Assembly: GCA_002299245.1 (NCBI GenBank)
Contig: DBOI01000059.1
Coordinates: 1-23,458 of the forward strand
Source of the DNA: Hydrogenovibrio sp. UBA650
GTDB taxonomy: Bacteria > Pseudomonadota > Gammaproteobacteria > Thiomicrospirales > Thiomicrospiraceae
Length of the DNA: 23,458 nt
Direction: 5' to 3'
The position numbers were made by a program, and so were the translations under genes. Position 1 is the stretch's first letter, and each line of letters starts with the position of its first letter. Shown piece by piece: positions 6,771-14,654 of the stretch. The notes beneath the pieces were generated by a model that worked only from the letters and a program-made list of their open reading frames with translations, made no database searches and was not told the origin of the DNA.

Positions 6771-7849
6771 TCACTTGTTGATTGTGAAGGTCTCACCAAC
6801 TTTTAATGTTTCAAATGCGGTTCCTTTAGCTATACCGCCTTGCGCCCTGATTCGGTTTAACCGCTGAAAAGGCTCCATAGGCGGTTCCGCTGTTAAAGGA
6901 AATGTCCCCCAGTGCATACCTAAACTCAACTTAGCATTTAGGTCATGATGAATCTGTACGGCCTCTTCTGTATTAACATGGTAAGCCTTCATAAAATGTC
7001 GAGGCGCATAAGCACCGATTGGAATTAAAGCGATATCCAGTTTTTTCCAGCAGAGACAATATGTTCACCAATTTTCACAAAATCCCTATTGTTGTAGCCG
7101 GTGTCACCACCAAACCACATGGTTAGACCATCAAGCTCAATTAACCAGCTGGCCCAGTGAGTTTCATTTCGATCTGTCAAACTCCGAGAAGACCAATGTT
7201 GGCTTGGGGTCGCTGTTATCATCGCCTTAGTTGATGAAATTGGTGCTTGCTGCCACCATCGTAATGCGACGACTCGATCAGGCTCGATACCGGCCTTTAG
7301 AAACCATGGCGTTAGATTACTGGGAATAAAGTAAACAGGGTCATTTCCCAGAGCCTTAATACTGGCTTCGTCCAAATGGTCATAGTGGTTGTGAGAGATA
7401 ACCACAACATCAATCGGCGGTAACTCTGATAATTTGGTGGCAACGGGAGTATATCTTTTCGGTCCGGCAAAAGAGAATGGGCTGGCACGAACAGAAAAAA
7501 TAGGATCTGTTAGTAGGTTCATGCCCTGGTGTTGAATCAAGAAAGTCGAATGCCCCAACCAGGTTACTTGACTCAATTCTGAATTCTTTATTGTGTTTAA
7601 GTCTGCTTCGGTTTTTGGAATCAGGTGCTTTTGTGATTCCGGGTCATGCCAGACATCATCACCAAAAAAACGCATTTTCACAAAACTAAAAAAAGACTTC
7701 TCAGGATGCTCTATGTGGTTGTTAACATAGATACCGTCCTTGAAATTTGGATCACTTGCTTGCTCTGAACTGGCATATTGATTATCACCACTCAGGTTTG
7801 AACAGCCGCTCAATAAAGAAATCAACAAAACTATCAGAAACCGTTTCAT
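6771..7849 (-). pseudogene. metallo-beta-lactamase-fold lipoprotein (UlaG/NAPE-PLD-like), interrupted by a -1 frame change
   Basis: Two minus-strand frames together make one protein. The first (7849 to 7025) begins with a lipoprotein signal MKRFLIVLLISLLSGC (Cys16), then TWLGHSTFLI, the metal motif SHNHYDHLD and FGGDTGYN, and ends early at the TAA at 7025. The continuation LDIALIPIGAYAPRHFM and the final metal-histidine segment SLGMHWGTFPLTAEPP lie in the -1 frame down to 6771. The switch falls at A AAA AAC (7046-7040 on the minus strand), in the right phase for -1 slippage. Either one A was lost from the run (pseudogene or sequencing error) or the frame is recoded. I start at 7849, not 7882, because that puts the lipoprotein signal at the N-terminus. 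The family hydrolyses phosphodiester or ester bonds with two metal ions; the substrate is unknown. Confidence 0.85.
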
Positions 7850-7949
7850 CAAAATAGATTCCGTTTGGTTTAACAAACCCAAACTTTATCATTGATTGTT
7901 TAAACTGTTTAGCTTGTTGATGCAGAAAGTCTTAATACTTCTACAGGTT

Positions 7950-8468
7950 TTATTTATTCCAAGGCATTCTTGCCAGTAAAAGACCTAAACCACAGGTATC
8001 TGTAATACCGGCAAATAACAGGCCTGAACCAATAAGAGCAGAAATTGCGAAGTAGCCAGGATGCAGTGTAAAACCTAATATCAAACCTATCAAAACCAGG
8101 CTGCCTGCAACAATCCTGACCTGTCTTTCAATCGAAATCGTGTGATGCTGCTCTTCAATTATTTTCATTCCAAGGCGTTTCATTTCGATAATACCGCCTT
8201 CAATGGAAATCACATTGTGATAGCCCAGCTCTTGCATTTCCTCACAAGCCTTATCAGAACGGTTTCCGCATGAACACATTAAGAAAAGTGTGGCATCTTT
8301 ATCTTTTACTTGCTCTCCGATGTCTTGCTCAAGTTCATCAAGCGGCATATTGCGTGCCCCAGGAATATGCGAAGCCCTGAATTCTGCATGTGAACGTACA
8401 TCAACCAACAAAGAGCAATCGCCATTTTCAATCAACTCTTTGGCTTCTTCCGCCGTTATATGTTTCAT
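7950..8468 (-). CDS. rhodanese domain fused to a DUF2892 membrane domain (YgaP-like)
   Basis: 172 residues: rhodanese domain (~1-105) with LLVDVRSHAEFRASHIPGARNMPLDEL and the active-site loop CSCGNRS starting at Cys65, then two predicted membrane helices (~118-134 and ~138-155) of the DUF2892 type, ending in an amphipathic tail. This is the domain order of E. coli YgaP, a membrane-bound thiosulfate sulfurtransferase. The rhodanese domain should face the cytoplasm. It is the second rhodanese protein in the window. An ACAGGCCTG copy lies in the membrane-domain coding sequence at 8018-8026. Confidence 0.88.
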   Translation of the reverse strand: MKHITAEEAKELIENGDCSLLVDVRSHAEFRASHIPGARNMPLDELEQDIGEQVKDKDATLFLMCSCGNRSDKACEEMQELGYHNVISIEGGIIEMKRLGMKIIEEQHHTISIERQVRIVAGSLVLIGLILGFTLHPGYFAISALIGSGLLFAGITDTCGLGLLLARMPWNK

Positions 8469-8652
8469 AAACCCACCTCAAATATAACCAGTCTATTCCT
8501 TAGATTATATAAACCACAAGTAACTAAAAAATGACAAATTGATTATTATTTTTTTGGGGAAAATATCACCTAAGATCGAATACAAAAACTTGTAAACAGA
8601 CAAACAACCCCCATTTAAATAACACAAACACAGAAACTAACATATAAATTAA

Positions 8653-9411
8653 ATGTCTAAATTCTTTACAAAATCAATTATTAGCCTCATAACCATATTA
8701 GTTTTGATGATCGGCTCTATTGCTATTAAGGCTCATGAATCAAGCCAAGCGGAGAAAGGTGTTTCTAATCAAGAGACTGTTGTCCTTATTCATGGTTTGG
8801 GTAGAAGCAATACCGCTATGTGGAGCTTGGCCTCAAAGCTTGAGGATGCCGGTTATTACGTTCGCAGAGTCGGTTATAGCTCTTTTAATACCACGACAGA
8901 AGAGGTCATTACTGACGTCACAAAACAAATCAATGATTGCTGCGCTGAAAACAACAGGCCAGTACATTTTGTTGGCCACTCTTTAGGAGGCCTGCTAATT
9001 AGAGCTTATTTAAAAGACAATACAGTGAAAAACCTTGGTAAGGTCGTCATGATAGGCACTCCAAATAATGGCACCGGTGTAGCCGATCACTTTAAAGACA
9101 ACTGCTTAATTAACCTAATTCCTATTGCCGCGGCTCTGGGCACAGATGATAACAGCCTCCCAAACAGACTGCCGCCGCCAGACTACCCTGTTGGCATTAT
9201 TGCAGGTATTTCTCAAAGCCAGCCAAATGAAGCACAGCTTCCCGGGCCTGATGATGGACTGGTATCAGTTGAATCAACCAAAATTGAAGGCATGTCTGAT
9301 TTCACGGCGGTATTCTCAGGGCATTCAATGTTGCGTTACAACGATGAAGTCGCTGAACAAACTATCGAATTTCTGAAAACAGGCAAGTTCCACAAAACAA
9401 ATAATCTGTAA
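8653..9411 (+). CDS. exported alpha/beta-hydrolase, lipase-like
   Basis: 252 residues with an N-terminal signal sequence or anchor (~7-27, ending IAIKAHE). The alpha/beta-hydrolase core starts TVVLIHGLGRSN (oxyanion HG at 47-48), has the nucleophile elbow GHSLGG with Ser110, IGTPNNGTGVADHF after it, an acidic residue in PGPDDGLVSVEST (Asp200 or Asp201) and a final catalytic His224 in SGHSML. This fits the secreted triacylglycerol-lipase/PGAP1-like group. A Cys-Cys pair at 96-97 and Cys151 may form disulfides after export. It stands alone, convergent with ald; no Shine-Dalgarno is obvious. The substrate is probably a lipid or other ester. Confidence 0.85.
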   Translation: MSKFFTKSIISLITILVLMIGSIAIKAHESSQAEKGVSNQETVVLIHGLGRSNTAMWSLASKLEDAGYYVRRVGYSSFNTTTEEVITDVTKQINDCCAENNRPVHFVGHSLGGLLIRAYLKDNTVKNLGKVVMIGTPNNGTGVADHFKDNCLINLIPIAAALGTDDNSLPNRLPPPDYPVGIIAGISQSQPNEAQLPGPDDGLVSVESTKIEGMSDFTAVFSGHSMLRYNDEVAEQTIEFLKTGKFHKTNNL

Positions 9412-9457
9412 TCATGGAATTTGTTTTTAGATTCTCGCTAGCTGAGAAGTGAGATGA

Positions 9458-10582
9458 TCAGTTGCAGTGTGAGAGTAGTTTGACCGGATCCTTATAATCC
9501 AAATTAAGGCTTTGAGCGACGTTTTCACAGGTCACTTGACCATGAATCACATTCAGCCCAAGTAAAAACCCAGAATCATCCAGTAAAGCCCTCTTATAAC
9601 CTTTGTCAGCCAGTTTTAAAATATAAGGCAGAGTGGCATTATTGAGTGCCAAGGTTGAAGTGCGTGGAACTGCTCCGGGAATATTGGCAACACAGTAATG
9701 CACAATACCATCAACAATATAGATCGGTTGTTGATGTGTAGTTGGTCGCGATGTTTCGAAGCAGCCGCCTTGATCAATTGCCACATCAACAATTACCGCA
9801 CCCGGTTTCATGGTTTTGAGTTGCTCTTTACTGATTAGTTTTGGCGCACTGGCTCCAGGAACTAATACCGCCCCCACGACTAAATCAGCGTTTACTATTG
9901 CCTCAGCAATCGACTCCGGAGAGGATAGACCGGTTTGAATATTCTCACCAAACTCCTGCTTTAATTTATCTGATTTAGCAGGCCTATGAGTCAGTATTGT
10001 GACATTAGCGCCCAAACCAATTGCCATTTGAGCTGCGTTTCTGCCAACTGTGCCAGCGCCGATAATCAATACCTCTGCGGGCTCAACTCCAGTCACACCA
10101 CCAAGTAAAACGCCGCGGCCACCATAAGTCTCTTCTAAAAAATGCGCCCCCACCTGAATTGACATCCGCCCTGCAACCTCAGACATCGGTGCTAATAAGG
10201 GCAGGCGTTTCTGCTCATTTTCGACGGTCTCGTAAGCAATACAAACTGCACCACTCGCTATAAGTTGTTGAGTTTGTTGTGGATCGGGGGCGAGATGGAG
10301 GTAGGTAAACAGAATCTGGTTTTCTCGCAACATGGTACATTCTGTTGGCTGCGGCTCTTTAACTTTTACAATCATCTCAGCTTCAGCAAACACCTCAGAA
10401 GCGGAGGCTTTAATCTGAGCACCCACATCGAGATAATCCTGATCAGTAAAGCCAACCCCGGTTCCAGCAGAAGTTTCTACCATTACCTGATGACCATGAG
10501 CGATTACAGCCTGAACACTTTGCGGTGTCATGCCAACACGGAACTCATTGTTTTTAATCTCTTTAGGTACACCAATTACCAT
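9458..10582 (-). CDS. ald: alanine dehydrogenase
   Basis: 374 residues, the usual length. It interconverts L-alanine with pyruvate and ammonia using NAD(H) in the cytoplasm. Visible residues match the family: Arg15 in NNEFRVG, Lys75 in IVKVKEP and His96 in YLHLAPD at the substrate site, the Rossmann motif GAGTVG (175-180), and Asp270 in DVAIDQGGCFET. The C-terminal TSTLALNNATLPYILKLADKG segment is also typical. It could let the cell use alanine as a carbon and nitrogen source. It is not in an obvious operon; the gene diverges from the membrane-protein gene at 10797. Confidence 0.96.
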   Translation of the reverse strand: MVIGVPKEIKNNEFRVGMTPQSVQAVIAHGHQVMVETSAGTGVGFTDQDYLDVGAQIKASASEVFAEAEMIVKVKEPQPTECTMLRENQILFTYLHLAPDPQQTQQLIASGAVCIAYETVENEQKRLPLLAPMSEVAGRMSIQVGAHFLEETYGGRGVLLGGVTGVEPAEVLIIGAGTVGRNAAQMAIGLGANVTILTHRPAKSDKLKQEFGENIQTGLSSPESIAEAIVNADLVVGAVLVPGASAPKLISKEQLKTMKPGAVIVDVAIDQGGCFETSRPTTHQQPIYIVDGIVHYCVANIPGAVPRTSTLALNNATLPYILKLADKGYKRALLDDSGFLLGLNVIHGQVTCENVAQSLNLDYKDPVKLLSHCN

Positions 10583-10660
10583 CTATTTACCCTACACCTA
10601 TCTTGCCTGTATTTGATAGATGATACAGAGTTCTCAGCAATCGATACAGACTAAAAATTT

Positions 10661-10670
10661 ACAGGCCTGA
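10661..10670. repeat. copy of the recurring palindrome, intergenic
   Basis: ACAGGCCTGA preceded by AAAAATTT, in the divergent region between ald and the membrane-protein gene. One of ten complete CAGGCCTG copies in this window. Confidence 0.8.
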
Positions 10671-10719
10671 ATAGTTTTTTAAGCTTTTCCAATTCACAGA
10701 GCCTAAACAGTAAAACTGA

Positions 10720-10747
10720 GTGACTACTCGCTTGTATTGGTTATACT
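10720..10747 (+). promoter_or_regulatory. possible sigma-70 promoter for the PQ-loop-like gene
   Basis: GTGACT (10720-10725) and TATACT (10742-10747) are separated by 16 bases and lie about 50 bases before the ATG at 10797. TG lies just upstream of the -10 box. The match is moderate and unsupported by other data. Confidence 0.35.
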
Positions 10748-10796
10748 TTTGAAAACGATAAAACGATTGGTATTTAAGCAAGCTACGAGGTAGATA

Positions 10797-11384
10797 ATGA
10801 GTTGGGATTTAAAGATGATTTTCAGCGGATTAGCAATCATCCTGACTTTTGTTGCTTTTGTGCCTTACGTTCGTTCAATTCTTCAAGGCCAAACCAAACC
10901 GCATGTGTTCTCTTGGATCATATGGGGAACCACAACCTTGATTGTATTTTTGGCACAACTTGAAGCTCATGGCGGCGTTGGCGCTTGGCCAATAGGCATA
11001 TCAGGGGCAATCACCATTCTAATAGCAGTTTTGGCATTTATTAAGCGCACCGATATTTCTATCAAGCCGATTGACTGGGTATTCTTTTTAGCGGCCCTGG
11101 CATCAATACCAATTTGGTTTGTTACCTCTGATCCTTTATGGGCGGTTGTAGTTTTGACCTTGGTTGATCTACTTGGATTTGGACCAACAATCCGCAAAGC
11201 TTACAGCAGCCCTCATCAAGAAAACCTGCCTTTTTTCTTGCTGTTTCTAATTCGAAATCTTCTGGTAATATTGGCGCTGGAGAGCTATTCTGTGACAACG
11301 GTTCTATTTCCCGCTTCAGTCGCCCTGGCCTGTCTGGCTTTAGTATTGATGGTCAGCTACAGAAAAACAGTACTATCAGCATAA
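10797..11384 (+). CDS. polytopic membrane protein with PQ-loop-like repeats
   Basis: 195 residues with about six predicted membrane helices. Two stretches look like repeats of one unit: FVPYVRSILQGQTKPHVFSW near residue 20, and FGPTIRKAYSSPHQENLPFF near residue 128, each with a proline, a following Arg/Lys pair and a hydrophobic helix after it. This resembles the PQ-loop/SemiSWEET layout of two three-helix bundles, but the PQ itself is PY or PT here. It may be a small-solute transporter; I do not recognise a named family. GAGG lies 7 bases before the ATG. Confidence 0.7.
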   Translation: MSWDLKMIFSGLAIILTFVAFVPYVRSILQGQTKPHVFSWIIWGTTTLIVFLAQLEAHGGVGAWPIGISGAITILIAVLAFIKRTDISIKPIDWVFFLAALASIPIWFVTSDPLWAVVVLTLVDLLGFGPTIRKAYSSPHQENLPFFLLFLIRNLLVILALESYSVTTVLFPASVALACLALVLMVSYRKTVLSA

Positions 11385-11439
11385 TCAGATTATCAATCCA
11401 ACTTTCAATCAATTACTTAGATATGGTTTTAAGCAAACA

Positions 11440-11967
11440 ATGAATAAGATCAATGTTATCGGCACCAGCGGCAGTGGTAAAAGTACCTTTGCCAAAGCCT
11501 TGTCAAAAAAACTCGATTATCCACATATCGAAATGGATGCAGTCTTTTGGGGAAAAGACTGGTATCAACCAAATGACGACGAGTTTTTTGGAAACTTATC
11601 GAAAGCTTTAAAACCCGATCAGTGGGTGTTGGACGGCAACTATACGCGTACTATTCCGATTAAATGGCAAGATGTCGACACCATTATCTGGATTGATTAC
11701 AGCTTTCCCAGAACTCTGTATCAAGCCGTCAAAAGAGCGATTACTCGAATTGTCAAACAGACCGAGCTCTGGCCCGGAACCGGAAATAAAGAATCCTTGA
11801 AGAAACTGTTTACTAAAGACTCCATTGTCTTATGGACTTTGAAAACCTACCGGAAAAACAGACAGAACTATACAAAAATAAGCGCCAGTCCAGAATACCA
11901 GCACATTGAATTTGTTCGACTTAGAAGCCCCAAAGAGTGCCAACGCTTTCTAAATAGTCTTAATTAA
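11440..11967 (+). CDS. P-loop nucleotide kinase-like protein (adenylate kinase/FlaR-like)
   Basis: 175 residues with a Walker A motif GTSGSGKST at 8-16, then the conserved LDYPHIEMDAVFWGKDW segment and a VLDGNYTRT motif, and a possible Walker B at DTIIWIDYSFPRT. This set is characteristic of the small kinase-like proteins annotated as adenylate kinase-like or FlaR (DNA topology modulation). The phosphate acceptor is unknown. The start is the only ATG that leaves the P-loop near the N-terminus. It lies 55 bases after the membrane-protein gene on the same strand. Confidence 0.8.
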   Translation: MNKINVIGTSGSGKSTFAKALSKKLDYPHIEMDAVFWGKDWYQPNDDEFFGNLSKALKPDQWVLDGNYTRTIPIKWQDVDTIIWIDYSFPRTLYQAVKRAITRIVKQTELWPGTGNKESLKKLFTKDSIVLWTLKTYRKNRQNYTKISASPEYQHIEFVRLRSPKECQRFLNSLN

Positions 11968-12010
11968 CAGTCTTAGCTAACAACCTTAGTAATAACTCAG
12001 TCCAGAAATT

Positions 12011-12070
12011 TACAGGCCTGCCACAAATTTAACAGGCCTGTTAATTTGGTTTCTAAATTAGCAGGCCTTA
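12011..12070. repeat. cluster of three AGGCCT palindromes between convergent genes
   Basis: CAGGCCTG at 12013-12020 and 12033-12040, then GCAGGCCTTA at 12061-12070, which contains the stop codon of the hydrolase gene. The first two, 12 bases apart, can pair to an 8-base stem. The middle copy sits in the perfect 16-base palindrome TTAACAGGCCTGTTAA (12029-12044). The region separates the convergent P-loop and hydrolase genes, so the hairpin may end both transcripts; the flanking bases are T-rich but not a classic run. Confidence 0.7.
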
Positions 12071-13552
12071 CATTTTCTCTGTAAACCATCTTTTGGCTTG
12101 AGCAACCGATTCATTAACTTCTTTATCTTGATCGTAGAAGTTGAACTGATGGAATGGTGAATCGAGTTCGGTTTCCATCCAGTAAAGTTGTTTGTCTTCA
12201 GTGTTAATCTGTTGAAAATACTTTTTGGTATAGTCTGGCAGTACTGCGCCGTCGGAGTGGATCATCAGGGTTGGGATTTGCAGTTGTTTTGCCGATGGCA
12301 TTGGATCAAGATTGAGCCAATCATCCCAGCTCATGACTGCAAACTTATCCGCACTCCACTGCTTAACAGCGCCTCTTTCAGGATTGAGGTAGTAGTCATA
12401 AGGTCCAAACATCGCTGCGGATTCATCGGTGGTTGAGATGGCAGCGATATAGTCGACTTCGCCTGTCTGTTGGTATTTGGCTTTGGCGGCTTTGGCAGCC
12501 TTGATTTTGCTCTGAACCCCCTCTTCTCCACCATAAAACAGCTTGACGGCTTCGGCATCATGTAACCAGGATGCCGCCGTTACCACTGATTTAATTCGAC
12601 TATCTTTTGCTGCCGCCATCAGAGTGTACATCGATCCTGCACAAATCCCCATGGCGCCGATTTTATCGTTATCGACTTGGCTCAAAGTTTGCAGATAAGA
12701 CACCGCACTGCCAATATCTTCGACCTTGCTGCTTGGGTTTTCATAAAAACGAGGTTCACCCTCACTTTCACCAAAGTTTCTGAAATCAAACGCCAGAGTC
12801 AGAAAACCCTGTTGCGCGAGTTTCTCTGCATATAGCCCTGCCATCTGTTCCTTAACGGTTGTCCAACTTCCGGAGACAATCACCGCCGGATATTGTTTGC
12901 TGGCATCGTAATCAGCTGGCAGATAGAGATTACCGACCAATTTTTGGCCATCATTCATAAAGCTGACTTTTTTCACTGTCGCGCTGTGCATTTTATTTAC
13001 CTCTTTCAATAAATCATTGTTACCTTTCTGGCCGTGCATAATTAAGCTCATGCTGGTTATTTTCCATCCCGCTTCGGTCTTAATTAACTTCTGGTGATAG
13101 CGGCCATAGGCATCCCAAAAACCAAAACCTTTTGCCGTGTGGCTCGCATAGACATGCGAATAAGATTCGGCAGTATCGCCCTCAATTGAAACCTGGAAAT
13201 TACTCAAAATATGGTGGGTATCGACTTTTGCCAGTAGCGTTTGCCAGCCATTAACCAGATCTGCTGCGGCAACCGTTGTGCCCGGCTGCTTATTCAAGCT
13301 CGAATAATCAACAAACACTTGTTCGGTAAAAGCATTTTCCGTCACCGACCACTGTTTACTATCTAGCGCATTGATCATATTGATCAAACTGGTTTTGACC
13401 TGATCAATTTCGGCTAGACTGACAGCAGATTGTTTTGCAGAATTCTCTCTCTGGTCGGAACTGATTTGTATACCACTCATGGCAGAAGCCGAGCCTATCG
13501 CCATGCATAAACTGGCCGCCGCAGCGAGTTGTTTGATATGAAGTCTATTCAT
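12068..13552 (-). CDS. secreted NTF2-like plus dienelactone-hydrolase-like enzyme
   Basis: 494 residues: signal peptide to about residue 24 (IGSASA), an NTF2/SnoaL-like domain (~45-180: FTEQVFVDYSSL, YSHVYASHTA, YGRYHQKLIKTEAGWKI), then an alpha/beta-hydrolase (~195-494). The nucleophile elbow MGICAGS has Cys304 in place of the usual Ser, as in dienelactone hydrolase and YcjY-like proteins; Asp434 in HSDGAVLPD and His468 in SPFHQF complete a probable triad. FDFRNFGESEG is the strand before the elbow. It is expected in the periplasm or outside. Substrate unknown. AGGAG precedes the ATG by 8 bases. The AraC gene just upstream on the same strand is a likely regulator. Confidence 0.85.
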   Translation of the reverse strand: MNRLHIKQLAAAASLCMAIGSASAMSGIQISSDQRENSAKQSAVSLAEIDQVKTSLINMINALDSKQWSVTENAFTEQVFVDYSSLNKQPGTTVAAADLVNGWQTLLAKVDTHHILSNFQVSIEGDTAESYSHVYASHTAKGFGFWDAYGRYHQKLIKTEAGWKITSMSLIMHGQKGNNDLLKEVNKMHSATVKKVSFMNDGQKLVGNLYLPADYDASKQYPAVIVSGSWTTVKEQMAGLYAEKLAQQGFLTLAFDFRNFGESEGEPRFYENPSSKVEDIGSAVSYLQTLSQVDNDKIGAMGICAGSMYTLMAAAKDSRIKSVVTAASWLHDAEAVKLFYGGEEGVQSKIKAAKAAKAKYQQTGEVDYIAAISTTDESAAMFGPYDYYLNPERGAVKQWSADKFAVMSWDDWLNLDPMPSAKQLQIPTLMIHSDGAVLPDYTKKYFQQINTEDKQLYWMETELDSPFHQFNFYDQDKEVNESVAQAKRWFTEKM

Positions 13553-13622
13553 CTTATTCTCCTAATCTAAAAGTCTTTAAAGCTTGGACAGTTATAGATT
13601 AAGAAAATAAGCGAAGTAGAGA

Positions 13623-13640
13623 TTGAACATTAATGCTCAA
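13623..13640. promoter_or_regulatory. 18-base imperfect dyad upstream of the hydrolase gene
   Basis: TTGAACATTAATGCTCAA is a palindrome except for one base pair. It is centred about 80 bases upstream of the hydrolase ATG, between that gene and the AraC gene, a good place for an operator. Whether the AraC protein binds it is an inference; AraC proteins more often bind direct repeats. Confidence 0.4.
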
Positions 13641-13656
13641 AAATTTGAAGATTGTT

Positions 13657-13687
13657 GCAGGCCTGTCAAATTTAACAGGCCTGTTAA
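13657..13687. repeat. pair of AGGCCT palindromes at the end of the AraC gene
   Basis: CAGGCCTG at 13658-13665 and 13676-13683, 10 bases apart, able to form an 8-base hairpin. The second copy is inside the perfect palindrome TTAACAGGCCTGTTAA (13672-13687), and the AraC stop codon (13684-13686) lies in it. The 22 bases 13669-13690 repeat the bases at 12025-12046, on the other side of the hydrolase gene. Confidence 0.75.
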
Positions 13688-14583
13688 TTGTTGGCTTTCT
13701 TGAATTGCCCCGGAGTTTGACCAAAACGGTTTTTAAATACACGGGTAAAATGTGCTTGATCATTAAAGCCCAAATCAAAAGCGACACTGGCAATTGTCTG
13801 GTCTGAAAGCAGTCTTTTTTCAGCTTCAGTCAACCTGCGGTTTAACAGGTACTGGTAAGGTGTTATTCCGGTTAGTTTTTTGAACTCGCGTAAAAAATAG
13901 AACTTACTACAATGCAGCAGTTCGGCTAATTCATCAACACTAATGGTTTCACCAATATGTTGATCAATATACTGCTCAACCTTTTGCAGTTGGCGGTCGT
14001 CAAATTTGGATGTATTAAGCTGGTGGCTGACGAGATCAGGATAATTGGAATAACTCTGAATGTAGTGAGTTGAGAGCAATGAAATCAGGTTTTTCAAATA
14101 ACTGTAACCATTGCGACCGCCAGAGTTTAGCTCCAAAACAAACAGGTCGATAATCCCCCGAATAGTGTCATCATCAACATTATAGTTATTCAGAAAGCTC
14201 AACGACTTATCGGCAAGCTCTAAATGACAGGCCTCTAAAAATACCTTCTCTTCAATCGCCAGCACAACAAAATAACAGATCTCAGAAATATCATGGGTAA
14301 AGGGTGTTTTCGGAGGATTAATCCAGATTTCGCCGGGTACCGTATGTAATTCAGACTCGCCACTATCGGTATCTACCGTCCATTGTAGATCTTGCTCTAA
14401 GGCCAATGCAAAATAGAAGTAAGGGGTATAGACATTTTTAGGATAAAAATGCGGTGAGCTGCCTTTTTCCAGAACCACACCCTGCCAATTGAGATCACGA
14501 CTGGAAAACTCAATATCCAAGACTGAACCACAATCCGATAGCTGATCGGTTTCAAATTCATAAAATTTTAGTTGAGATTCCAT
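13684..14583 (-). CDS. AraC-family transcriptional regulator
   Basis: 299 residues: N-terminal cupin-like ligand domain (~1-160: LNWQGVVLEKGSSPHFYPKN, HTVPGEIWINPPKTPFTHD) and a C-terminal double helix-turn-helix (~202-299) with ISVDELAELLHCSKFYFLREFKKLTGITPYQYLLNRRL and the second helix ASVAFDLGFNDQAHFTRVFKNRFGQTPGQF. It binds DNA in the cytoplasm. The cupin suggests a small-molecule ligand. It lies directly upstream of the hydrolase gene on the same strand with 131 bases between, so that gene is the most likely target. Proteins with PPxTPFTHD-type N-termini are usually induced by a small organic substrate. Confidence 0.92.
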   Translation of the reverse strand: MESQLKFYEFETDQLSDCGSVLDIEFSSRDLNWQGVVLEKGSSPHFYPKNVYTPYFYFALALEQDLQWTVDTDSGESELHTVPGEIWINPPKTPFTHDISEICYFVVLAIEEKVFLEACHLELADKSLSFLNNYNVDDDTIRGIIDLFVLELNSGGRNGYSYLKNLISLLSTHYIQSYSNYPDLVSHQLNTSKFDDRQLQKVEQYIDQHIGETISVDELAELLHCSKFYFLREFKKLTGITPYQYLLNRRLTEAEKRLLSDQTIASVAFDLGFNDQAHFTRVFKNRFGQTPGQFKKANN

Positions 14584-14654
14584 ACAATCAAACTCAAACA
14601 GTAAAGTTCAAAAAGGCTTTAAAATCAGATATCAGGTTGATTATATGAAAACAA

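Noticed and set aside
9432..9448. Inverted repeat TTCTC-GCTAGCT-GAGAA between lipase and ald
   Set aside because: Five-base stem with no T-run on either strand; too weak to call a terminator.
13599..13793. Minus-strand frame of 64 codons at the end of the AraC gene
   Set aside because: It overlaps the AraC helix-turn-helix coding sequence in another frame and contains the palindrome pair.
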